Of a DNA stretch of 64,000 bases, positions 11,613 to 59,659 are shown in pieces (the stretch's first letter is position 1; every line of letters begins with the position of its first letter). The notes under the pieces were generated by a model. It worked only from the letters and a program-made list of their open reading frames with translations. It searched no databases and had not been told where the DNA came from. The translations under genes were made by a program, and so were the position numbers. Origin of the DNA: Chionoecetes opilio (Eukaryota; Arthropoda; Malacostraca; Decapoda; Majidae); assembly GCA_016584305.1 (NCBI GenBank), contig JACEEZ010018356.1, positions 234,439-298,438 of the forward strand, given 5' to 3'.

Positions 11613-12312
11613 TCTGGAACCTGTTCGACAAATGTATGTTAGTTGTAGAAACCCTACCATGTAGAGTACTTTTTCTACATATTCGCCGTTACATTACACT
11701 TTCTTGATTGCATGTTCTTTTTTTTATTAGAAGCTGAAGGGAATGCAGTTACATACTTACATTTTGATTACAAGACGAAAGATAACGTGTATTACATATT
11801 GTTTAATCGTGATGTGTATGACTGACATGTGTAAGCATTGAGAGTGTTACCAGCAGTGACATCCACTATACATAGAATGTCCAACACTCTCCCAGGCTAT
11901 GCTGGTGGTGCTCGCGGGAGGCCTGGCAGTGGGTGTTGCCTTTCTGGGCATGGAGTTGCTGTTTGCCACTGTCTTGCGTCACTCACGACGATGGTGAGCC
12001 TCTACTTGTTCGTGAATATTTCAGAGGATAAAAATCATTGTAACACAATAAAAAAAATGGTCAACTGAATTAGTGATCTTCCTTAAAGTATATCTGGCTG
12101 TGTTGGTTGCTGACGTGGAATCGCCAGGGGTTATGGTAATCCAAAGGCTAAAGTGACACGAAAAGCAATTAATACAACTGAGAGGCGCTGTCAGATTGCT
12201 ATAAGTTAATATAACAGTCCACTAGGAATAGTGGAGATGACTTTTTTCTTTTTTAAACATTTTATGTAGCTTTACTGCATGCAGGTAGCTATGAGCAATA
12301 GTATAATAATTA

Positions 12313-12540
12313 TTAGTACTACTACTACTATTAGAACTACTACTACCTTCTCAACTACTATTAGTACTGCTAGAACAAAAGTAACAACAATTACTGCTAG
12401 TACTATTATTACTACTACTACTGCTACTACCACTACTTCTGCTACCACTCCTACCACTACCTTTTCTACTACTATTACCACTACACGTGCTACCACTACT
12501 ACTACTACTTCTGTACTTCTAAAACCAGTACTTCTGCTAC
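12313..12540 (+). repeat. (ACT)n-like trinucleotide tract after copy A
   Basis: Imperfect actact/accact repeats start this unit's 3' flank; equivalent tracts are at 1508-1672, 35525-35690 and 55257-55435. The all-Thr or all-Val ORFs in this tract are low-complexity artefacts. Confidence 0.85.
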
Positions 12541-12984
12541 AATAACAACTATAATTACCATGCTGTAATCATCAGTTCTTTGCATATACTCTGGTGCACT
12601 ATTACGAGTATGTGCCTTTCCTGTGGACTTGGCATAACTGCAATAATGCCAAATGTCTGATGCATTATTGTGAACTTTACTTTCAGTGGCCTCATGACTT
12701 GATAATAACTCAAGAAACCTCGGTTAGTAAGTACGAAATTCGTCCGTGGTGGAGTTGCGTACAAATATATATATATATATATATATAGTGATGCTTCATT
12801 TGGTGACTCACTTCTCTTCTGCCTGTCTAATGCTATCGACGACCCTGCCCTGCCGCTCCACTCCCAGTGAATCTTCCTGAGGTGACAACCAGGTAGAGGT
12901 GAGGTGGTGTGTTGAGGTACACATACACTATTGGTATTTTAGCGTTATCAGGTTTACTAGTGCAAGTGTTTCCTTATAGAGGAA

Positions 12985-13206
12985 GTGATGGTATTGCATC
13001 TACGAAGGGAAACTTGTCTTTACGAGCGGCTGATGTTCCTGTGGCTGTGGTCTGCGGGCCTGTCAATGCGGTCAATTGCGAGGCGATGTGGCAGAAATCC
13101 AGAAACAGTGAGACGCTGGTTGAGCTGGTGGAGGCAGAATGGACGTATATTCAGGCCAATCACCACGTACAAACGCTGTCTTGTGTGTACCCAATACCAT
13201 ATATGA
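12985..13206 (+). CDS. small helix-turn-helix ORF after copy A (possible Tc1/IS630-like transposase N-terminus)
   Basis: A 73-residue frame contains RRETCLYERLMFLWLWSAGL directly followed by SMRSIARRCGRNPETVRRWL. It reads as a homeodomain-like helix-turn-helix with a Tc1-type layout: a conserved 'CLYERL', a GxSxRxIA turn and a recognition helix ETVRRWL. Similar ORFs are at 36400-36624 and 56106-56327, each in the same place relative to the IR copy upstream. Just upstream is a plausible 3' splice site (cgtttccttatag in B and C), and 'ag/gtac' follows, so it may be one exon of a longer gene. No catalytic DDE region is seen. It is either a domesticated HTH exon or a transposase remnant duplicated with the unit. 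Confidence 0.45.
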   Translation: MMVLHLRRETCLYERLMFLWLWSAGLSMRSIARRCGRNPETVRRWLSWWRQNGRIFRPITTYKRCLVCTQYHI

Positions 13207-13837
13207 GAACAAGGAATCAACACCAGTATGCGGGAAATTTGTCTGTCAGTCAGTCAGTCAGTCAAGATTGTCATCCATTGGTAGGAAGACGTGGGCTTTT
13301 CTGCCGTAGAGGCGGCCCACAGGCACGCCTTTACACTTTCAACACTACTTATATAGCAGAGCTAATGTGAAAGTTATTGCCCTATAATTCTAGCTCATCC
13401 ATTCTTTCATATTTCAGTTGATATCCTGATATTCCTTGATATCCTGTAGAACGTAAACATACTCCAACGAAACATGTAAAATGTTCAGATGCTTAGCACT
13501 TAGTACTTCAACATTAATCACTATCACATTGTCATAATTGCAATTTAAGTTATAACTACTTTGACTAGTATTTGCATAGCCTGCAGGTACGCTAGATATA
13601 TTAGATAATTAAGTAAATTTTTGCATTTAACAATAAGAGGGCATGTACACATTTTTCGCATAGTGTATTTACGAACGTGGTGAATGGAATTTTACAGTTT
13701 CTTATCAATAAAACCATTTGAAGAAAGTATCATTGTTTAAAAAGTAAGCAATTGTAAGATTGGTTAAGCTAAGTTTTTTTTATAAATATCTTGAAAACTG
13801 AGATATTTGAATACAACCTTTCATCGCCAGCATCAAG
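13207..13837 (+). promoter_or_regulatory. conserved 5' flank of copy B (candidate promoter region)
   Basis: About 600 bases are well conserved in front of copies B, C (36625-37169) and D (57890-58441), including gtagaggcggcccacaggca and cacttatatagcagag-type sequence about 480 bases before the ATG. It also holds several gtcagtca repeats. Conservation may simply reflect recent duplication, so the promoter role is inference. Confidence 0.3.
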
Positions 13838-35167
<21,330 letters not shown>

Positions 35168-35524
35168 CGATGATGGTGAGCCTCTACCTGCTCGTGGATA
35201 TTTCAGAGGATAAAAATTATTGTAACAAAATAAAAAAATGGTCAACTGAATTAGAGTTATCTTCCTTAACGTATATCTGGCTTGTTGTGAGGTTTCTTGC
35301 GTGTAGTTGACAGGTGTTATGGTAATCTAACTAATGACACGAAAATAACTAACACGAATGACTAAAATGACACGAAAAACAATAAATGCAAGTGAGAGGC
35401 GCTGTCAGATTGCTATAAGTTAATGTAACAGTCCACTAGGAATAGTGGAGATGACTATTTTAATTTTTAAACACATTTTAATTAAGTAGCTTTACTGCAT
35501 GCAGGTAGGCTATGAGCAATAGTA

Positions 35525-35690
35525 TAATAATTACTACTACTACTATTAAAACTACTACTACTACCACCATCTCAACTACTATTAGTACTGCTACAACAAC
35601 AGTAACAATAATTACTACTACTACTGCTGCTATTACCACTACTACCACTATTCGTGCTACCACTACTACCACTACTTCTACTACTGTTCT
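35525..35690 (+). repeat. (ACT)n-like tract after copy B
   Basis: Same position and type as 12313-12540 and 55257-55435. Confidence 0.85.
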
Positions 35691-36069
35691 TCTGCTTCAA
35701 TAACAACTATAATTACCATGCTATAATCATCAGTTCTTTGCATATACTCTGGTGCACTATTTTACGAGTATGTGCCTTTCCTGTATACTTGGCATAACTG
35801 CAATAATGCAAAATGTCTGATGCATTATTGTGTACTTTACTTTCAGTGGCTTCATGACTTGATAATAAGTCAAGAAGCCTCGGTTAGTAAGTACGAAATT
35901 CGTCCGTGGTGGAGTTGCGTACAAATATATATATAGTGATGCTTCATCTGGTGACTCACTTCTCTTCTGCCCATCTCCTGCTACCGACGACCCTGCCCTG
36001 CCGCTCCATTCCCAGTGAATCTTCCTGAGGTGACAAGCAGGTAGAGGTGAGGTGGTGTGTTGAAGTGCA

Positions 36070-36070
<1 letters not shown>

Positions 36071-36158
<88 letters not shown>

Positions 36159-36175
36159 GTACACACACACACACA
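36071..36175 (+). repeat. (CA)n microsatellite
   Basis: About 100 bases of CA in the flank of copy B; the C counterpart at 55809-55880 is shorter. Confidence 0.9.
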
Positions 36176-36399
36176 CTAAAATTTTGAAAAGCTCACTCAA
36201 AATCACTAATACCTCCCCGTCAGTCAGTCATTCAAGATTGTCATCCTTTGGTAGGAAGATGTGGTCTTTTCTGCCCCTCTGTGGTCTCAAGTTGATACCC
36301 TGCTCAAGGGACACAGGTCAGCAATTTCATAATTTATATATACCATTGGTATTCTATCGGTAGCAAGTTCACTAGTGCAAGCGTTTCCTTATAGAGGAA

Positions 36400-36624
36400 G
36401 TGATGGCATTTCATCTCGGAAGGGAAACTTGTCTCTACGAGCGGCTGATTTTCCTGTGGCTGTGGTCTGCGGGTCTGTCAATGCGGTCAATTGCGAGGCG
36501 ATGTGGCAGAAATCCAACCACAGTGAGACGCTGGTTGTGCTGGTGGAGGCTGAATGGACGTATAGTCAGGCCAATCACTAGGTACTACACACGCTGTCTT
36601 GTGTGTACCCGATATCAGATATGA
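36400..36624 (+). CDS. small helix-turn-helix ORF after copy B
   Basis: A 74-residue frame, MMAFHLGRETCLYERLIFLW then SAGLSMRSIARRCGRNPTTV and RRWLCWW. Counterpart of 12985-13206 with the same HTH spacing. The upstream cgtttccttatag is splice-acceptor-like, and 'ctag/gtacta' could be a donor. Most differences from copy A leave the helices intact. Confidence 0.45.
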   Translation: MMAFHLGRETCLYERLIFLWLWSAGLSMRSIARRCGRNPTTVRRWLCWWRLNGRIVRPITRYYTRCLVCTRYQI

Positions 36625-37169
36625 GAGTAAGGAATCAACTCCAGTATTTGTCTTTCAGTCAGTCAAGATTGTCATCCTTTGGTAGGAAGACGTGGGTTTT
36701 TCTGCCGTAGAGGCGGCCCACAGGCACGCCTTTACACTTTCAACACTACTTATATAGCAGAGATAATGTGAAAGTTATTGCACTATAATTCTAGCTCATC
36801 CATTCTGTAATGTTTCAGTAAATTTTACGTTGAATATTTGATATCCTGTACAACGTAAACATACTCCAACAAAACAGATTATTTTTTCAGATGCTTAGCA
36901 CTTGGTACTTAACATTTATCACTTTCACATTGTCATAATATTATAATTGTCAGTCATTTTCCATTGAACAGTAAAAAAGCATGTATTTTTTTTTGCCTAT
37001 CGAGTATTCAGGAACGTATTAAGGTGAATTGAATTTTTTTTTCTCGTATTAATAAAACCATCTGAGGAAAGTTTCATTGTTTGAAAATATACATTTACAA
37101 GATAAGCTTTTGGAAATATATTGAAAATGAGTAGACATTTTAATACAACCTTTCATCGCCAGTATCGAG
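36625..37169 (+). promoter_or_regulatory. conserved 5' flank of copy C (candidate promoter region)
   Basis: Same block as 13207-13837, including the cacttatatagcagag-like element. Apart from the palindrome inserted at 56333-57889 it is nearly identical to 57890-58441. Confidence 0.3.
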
Positions 37170-54923
<17,754 letters not shown>

Positions 54924-55256
54924 CGATGATGGTGAGCCTCTACTTATTCGTGGATATTTCAGAGGATAAAAATTATTGTAACAAAATAAAAAAAATGGTT
55001 AAACTGAATTAGAGTTATCTTCCTTAACGTATATCTGGCTTGTTGTGAGGTTTCTGGCGTGTAGTTGACAGTTGTTATGGTAATCCAAAGACTAAAATGA
55101 CACGAAAAGCAATAAATACAAGTGAGAGGCGCTGTCAGATTGCTATAAGTTAATGTAACAGTCCACTAGGAATAGTGGAGATGACTATTTTAATTTTGAA
55201 ACACATTTTAATTAAGTAGCTTTACTGCATGCAGGTAGGCTATGAGCAATAGTATA

Positions 55257-55435
55257 ATAATTACTACTACTACTACTACTATTAAAACTACTACTACTAC
55301 CACCATCTCAACTACTATTAGTACTGCTACAACAACAGTAACAATAATTACTACTACTACTGCTGCTATTACCACTACTACCACTATTCGTGCTACCACT
55401 ACTACCACTACTTCTACTACTGTTCTTCTGCTTCA
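55257..55435 (+). repeat. (ACT)n-like tract after copy C
   Basis: Nearly identical to 35525-35690, with a few extra repeats. Confidence 0.85.
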
Positions 55436-55807
55436 ATAACAACTATAATTACCATGCTATAATCATCAGTTCTTTGCATATACTCTGGTGCACTATTTTA
55501 CGAGTATGTGCCTTTCCTGTATACTTGGCATAACTGCAATAATGCAAAATGTCTGATGCATTATTGTGTACTTTACTTTCAGTGGCTTCATGACTTGATA
55601 ATAAGTCAAGAAGCCTCGGTTAGTAAGTACGAAATTCGTCCGTGGTGGAGTTGCGTACAAATATATATATATAGTGATGCTTCATCTGGTGACTCACTTC
55701 TCTTCTGCCCGTCTCCTGCTACCGACGACCCTGCCCTGCCGCTCCATTCCCAGTGAATCTTCCTGAGGTGACAAGCAGGTAGAGGTGAGGTGGTGTGTTG
55801 AAGTACA

Positions 55808-55844
<37 letters not shown>

Positions 55845-56105
55845 GTACACACACACACACACATACGTACACACACACACAGTAAAATTCTGAAAAGCTC
55901 ACTCAAAATCACTAATACCTCCCCGTCAGTCAGTCATTCAAGATTGTCATCCTTTGGTAGGAAGATGTGGGCTTTTCTGCCCCTCTGTGGTCTCAAGTTG
56001 ATACCCTGCTCAAGGGACACAGGTCGGCAATTGCATAATTTATATATACCATTGGTATTCTATCGGTAGCAAGTTCACTAGTGCAAGCGTTTCCTTATAG
56101 AGGAA

Positions 56106-56327
56106 GTGATGGCATTTCATCTCGGAAGGGAAACTTGTCTCTACGAGCGGCTGATGTTCCTGTGGCTGTGGTCTGCGGGCCTGTCAATGCGGTCAATTGC
56201 GAGGCGATGTGGCAGAAATCCAACCACAGTGAGACGCTGGTTGTGCTGGTGGAGGCTGAATGGACGTATAGTCAGGCCAATCACTAGGTACACACGCTGT
56301 CTTGTGTGTACCCGATATCAGATATGA
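56106..56327 (+). CDS. small helix-turn-helix ORF after copy C
   Basis: A 73-residue frame, almost identical to 36400-36624 (LYERLMFLWLWSAGLSMRSI then ARRCGRNPTTVRRWL). The MADF-bearing palindrome starts 5 bases after its stop codon. Third member of the series with 12985-13206 and 36400-36624. Confidence 0.45.
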   Translation: MMAFHLGRETCLYERLMFLWLWSAGLSMRSIARRCGRNPTTVRRWLCWWRLNGRIVRPITRYTRCLVCTRYQI

Positions 56328-56581
56328 GAGTAAAGGCGGCGTCACACTAGCACTTTTCCCGTCTAGCTTTTTCAGCAACTTTCTAAAAACTAACAATTTT
56401 CTGACTGCAAGCCGTCACACACACACAATCGTTCGCCTGCACTACCAGTCAGCTGTTCCTTCGACTGTAAACAAACATGGCTCCGACGCCAGGGCAAGCT
56501 ATCGCTGCTATACACTTAATTATGTGTATTATCAATAGTAGACCTAATATCGACCTAGATATAATAAGACCTAGATAAGAC

Positions 56582-56779
56582 CTAGAATATCAAGGCCTTC
56601 TTGGTGTACAAGTCTGAGCTGTGGTCCCAGAGATAAGGGTGGCCTCGTATGCATTCAACGAGAAATTCTTCTGAGCTACGTGTCCACAGCATTTCGTCTA
56701 TAATCTTAAGTTGAAGTCTTGAAGAGTGAAAAACAAATTTTGAGTGTGTCTTGAAAAAGAAACACAACAATCGAGTCAT
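56582..56779 (-). pseudogene. truncated MADF-like ORF, left arm
   Basis: 65 residues. The C-terminal half SSEEFLVECIRGHPYLWDHS and SDLYTKK matches the start of a MADF DNA-binding domain (pattern: F/L-I-E-x-V-x-x-x-P-x-L-W-D-x-S-x-x-x-Y). The frame stops at once after ALIF, so the rest of the domain is absent. MADF/Myb-like proteins are known second ORFs of PIF/Harbinger elements, which fits the element type. Confidence 0.55.
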
Positions 56780-57442
56780 GCGAGAGACTGTTGGCTGTTA
56801 TATAGAACCGGCTTTTAAATGTATCTACATGTACAATAGTCACTTGAATATTTTTTATACTTTCATATGTATCGAATTATAATTTGCAAAAAATTACTGA
56901 TTTATATCGAATATCTTTAAAGTAATCACTATGGATTTTGATTTGACTATGAAAGTCGTCTTCAACTTTCCATATGAAGACGATCATGATCGTCTGACTC
57001 AGACTGACTGATTCAGACGGAAAAACTAGACAGAACGAGAAAAAACCAACGGAAATCGTTGTAATATATTACACTTAAGATTAGTTGTAATATATTACAA
57101 CTTATAATATATTATAACTTAGTTGTAATATATTACACTAGCACTTTTTCCGTCTAGTTTTACGATTTCCGTTGTTTTTTTTCTCGTTCTGTCTAGTTTT
57201 TCCGTCTGAATCAGTCAGTCTGAGTCAGACGATCATGATCGTCTTCATATGGAAAGTTGAAGACGACTTTCATAGTCAAATCAAAATCCATAGTGATTAC
57301 TTTAAAGATATTCGATATAAATCAGTAATTTTTTGCAAATTATAATTCGATACATATGAAAGTATAAAAAATATTCAAGTGACTATTGTACATGTAGATA
57401 CATTTAAAAGCCGGTTCTATATAACAGCCAACAGTCTCTCGC

Positions 57443-57640
57443 ATGACTCGATTGTTGTGTTTCTTTTTCAAGACACACTCAAAATTTGTTTTTCACTCTT
57501 CAAGACTTCAACTTAAGATTATAGACGAAATGCTGTGGACACGTAGCTCAGAAGAATTTCTCGTTGAATGCATACGAGGCCACCCTTATCTCTGGGACCA
57601 CAGCTCAGACTTGTACACCAAGAAGGCCTTGATATTCTAG
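57443..57640 (+). pseudogene. truncated MADF-like ORF, right arm
   Basis: Identical protein to the left-arm ORF, on the opposite strand: two divergent arms of one palindrome. Confidence 0.55.
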
Positions 57641-57889
57641 GTCTTATCTAGGTCTTATTATATCTAGGTCGATATTAGGTCTACTATTGATAATACACAT
57701 AATTAAGTGTATAGCAGCGATAGCTTGCCCTGGCGTCGGAGCCATGTTTGTTTACAGTCGAAGGAACAGCTGACTGGTAGTGCAGGCGAACGATTGTGTG
57801 TGTGTGACGGCTTGCAGTCAGAAAATTGTTAGTTTTTAGAAAGTTGCTGAAAAAGCTAGACGGAAAAAGTGCTAATGTGACGCCGCCTT

Positions 57890-58441
57890 TAAGGAATCAA
57901 CTCCAGTATTTGTCTTTCAGTCAGTAGTCAGTCAGTCAAGATTGTCATCTTTTCGTAGGAAGACGTGGGCTTTTCTGCCGTAGAGGCGGCCCACAGGCAC
58001 GCCTTTACTTTCAACACTACTTATATAGCAGAGATAATGTGAAAGTTATTGCACTATAATTCTAGCTCATCCATTCTGTAATGTTTCAGTAAATTTTACG
58101 TTGAATATTTGATATCCTGTACAACGTAAACATACTCCAACAAAACAGATTATTTTTTCAGATGCTTAGCACTTGGTACTTAACATTTATCACTTTCACA
58201 TTGTCATAATATTATAATTGTCAGTCATTTTCCATTGAACAGTAAAAAAGCATGTATTTTTTTTTGCCTATCGAGTATTCAGGAACGTATTAAGGTGAAT
58301 TGAATTTTTTCTTATTATTATTAATAAAACCATCTGAGGAAAGTTTCATTGTTTGAAAATATACACTTGCAAGATAAGCTTTTTGAAACATATTGAAAAT
58401 GAGTAGACATTTTGATACAACCTTTCATCGCCAGTATCGAG
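57890..58441 (+). promoter_or_regulatory. conserved 5' flank of copy D (candidate promoter region)
   Basis: Continues the unit sequence after the inserted palindrome and matches 36625-37169 closely. Confidence 0.3.
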
Positions 58442-58821
58442 ATGAGGTTATTTATACAACTCTATTTCTGGTTCCTCTCGGTGGACTGCATTACTCTTGT
58501 ACCTAAGGCTCGGCGCCAGAGTAAGTCTCGTGAGAATTATTGAGTCATTTACTGACTTGATATAGTTCATTGTTGCTGAGAGTGATTTAAGTGACGTTTT
58601 ACTGACATCGCTGACTTAGAACATACGCTGCATATGAAATATTTTTCCTTGAATACACTTTAGCTATATTTAGTCATTACATTAAGTAGGTGACTGAGGT
58701 GTCGCATATATCTGCAGAGGACAACTGGGATGTAGACGAGGTCACGGCGGTGAGGGATGTGCTCCAGAAATCATCACAAGGCGACGTGTCTCTTATCATT
58801 ATCACTGAAAAAATATCATCG
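58442..58821 (+). CDS. ionotropic receptor (IR), tandem copy D, first two exons only
   Basis: Exon 1 at 58442-58520 (signal peptide MRLFIQLYFWFLSVDC) and exon 2 at 58718-58821 (NWDVDEVTAVRDVLQKSSQG then DVSLIIITEKISS) are essentially the same as copy C. The intron after exon 2 continues to the exon 3 acceptor region (ccaactatttc) and is cut by the N gap at 58930. After the gap the sequence is unrelated, so exons 3-13 are missing from this window, by real truncation or misassembly. Confidence 0.8.
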
Positions 58822-58929
58822 GTGAGCATTTGATCTTTTCATGGCATAATTTTCTGTCTCAAATTTGCAGTATTTGCCATATATGTCTCTGAATGCGAAC
58901 GTGCGTGAGATACAAGATCCAACTATTTC

Positions 58930-59000
58930 NNNNNNNNNNNNNNNNNNNNNNNNNNNNNNNNNNNNNNNNNNNNNNNNNNNNNNNNNNNNNNNNNNNNNNN
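58930..59000. other. assembly gap (71 N)
   Basis: N run within copy D, two bases before the expected exon 3 splice acceptor (ctatttc/ag). Confidence 0.95.
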
Positions 59001-59115
59001 AGATCATGATTAAAGCTTACTCTCAGTATATTCTCCCATTGAAGCTTTAATTCAAGTTATTGCGTATTTAATCCATGAATGCAGAAACATGATTAAAGCT
59101 TAAAATGATTATTGG

Positions 59116-59655
59116 GTACTGTAATATCAAGATCAAGAACTAGAACTGTCGCCGACAATTGGAACTCCCGCCGACGTGAAAAATTGGAACAGTCGCCGAT
59201 ATCGGCGACAGTTCCTATCGGCGACAGTTCCAGGTACCCGGCGAGCGTTCCACCGTCGGCGACAGTTCTCGTTTGCTGCTTCGGCGACAGTTCCTATCGG
59301 CGACAGTTCCATAAACTGTAATATCAAGATCCAGAACTAGAACTGTCGCCGACAATTGGAACTCCCGCCGACGTGAAAAATTGGAACAGTCGCCGATATC
59401 GGCGACAGTTCCTATCGGCGACAGTTCCAGGTACCCGCTAGACTTGCCCCGACCATGGGCTTCGCCTGGGTTGGGGACAGACTCTTCATAGTCTTCCATA
59501 GAAGACAGTTCCATAAACCCTTTACTCTTCCTTTACATCTATTCCAAATGGAACTGTCGCCGAGAATTTCCGCGTCGGCGAGCGTTCCACTGTCGGCGAC
59601 AGTTCTCGTTTGATGCTTCGGCGACAGTTCCTATCGGCGACAGTTCCATAAACCT
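59116..59655. repeat. cluster of GC-rich hairpin repeats (GGCGACAGTTCC / GGAACTGTCGCC)
   Basis: The 12-mer ggcgacagttcc and its complement, with close variants, occur about a dozen times in both orientations. Two long direct repeats (from 59121 and from 59318) share gaactagaactgtcgccgac and ggaacagtcgccgatatcgg; a third, shorter unit starts near 59547. A related stretch is at 49863-49905. Possibly compounded MITE ends. The ORFs here are by-products. Confidence 0.75.
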
Positions 59656-59659
59656 CATC

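Larger units (their letters stand above)
4188..11993 (+). pseudogene. ionotropic receptor (IR), tandem copy A, frameshifted
   Basis: Divergent ionotropic glutamate receptor of the arthropod chemosensory IR type. Exons by GT/AG sites and agreement with copies B and C: 4188-4266, 4468-4571, 4678-4779, 4965-5188, 5339-5485, 6760-6918, 7121-7211, 8255-8540, 9468-9687, 9763-9940, 10149-10248, 10784-10913, 11896-11993. Exon 1 gives a hydrophobic signal peptide (MRLFIQLYFWFF). Exon 8 carries the ligand-binding arginine motif ARYEAADFTWP and M1; exon 9 the pore loop and M3 (SYEGTLMSMLAV); exon 13 M4. Exon 9 is 220 bases where B and C have 221: one G is missing near 9514, giving a TGA at 9527-9529 inside M3. 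In exon 13 the TGA used by B and C reads TCA, so the frame would run on to a possible exon at 12687 with a stop at 12700. It is probably a pseudogene, unless the missing G is a sequencing error. Confidence 0.85.
56333..57889. mobile_element. 1.56 kb near-perfect palindrome, PIF/Harbinger-like, carrying MADF ORFs
   Basis: The ends aaggcggcgtcacactagca and tgctaatgtgacgccgcctt are inverted and the mirroring continues to the centre at about 57111, where ttgtaatatattaca repeats sit. TA lies on both sides (56331-56332, 57890-57891). The equivalent site after copy B reads gagagtaaggaatc without the element. Each arm holds one copy of the same 65-codon ORF. Confidence 0.85.
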
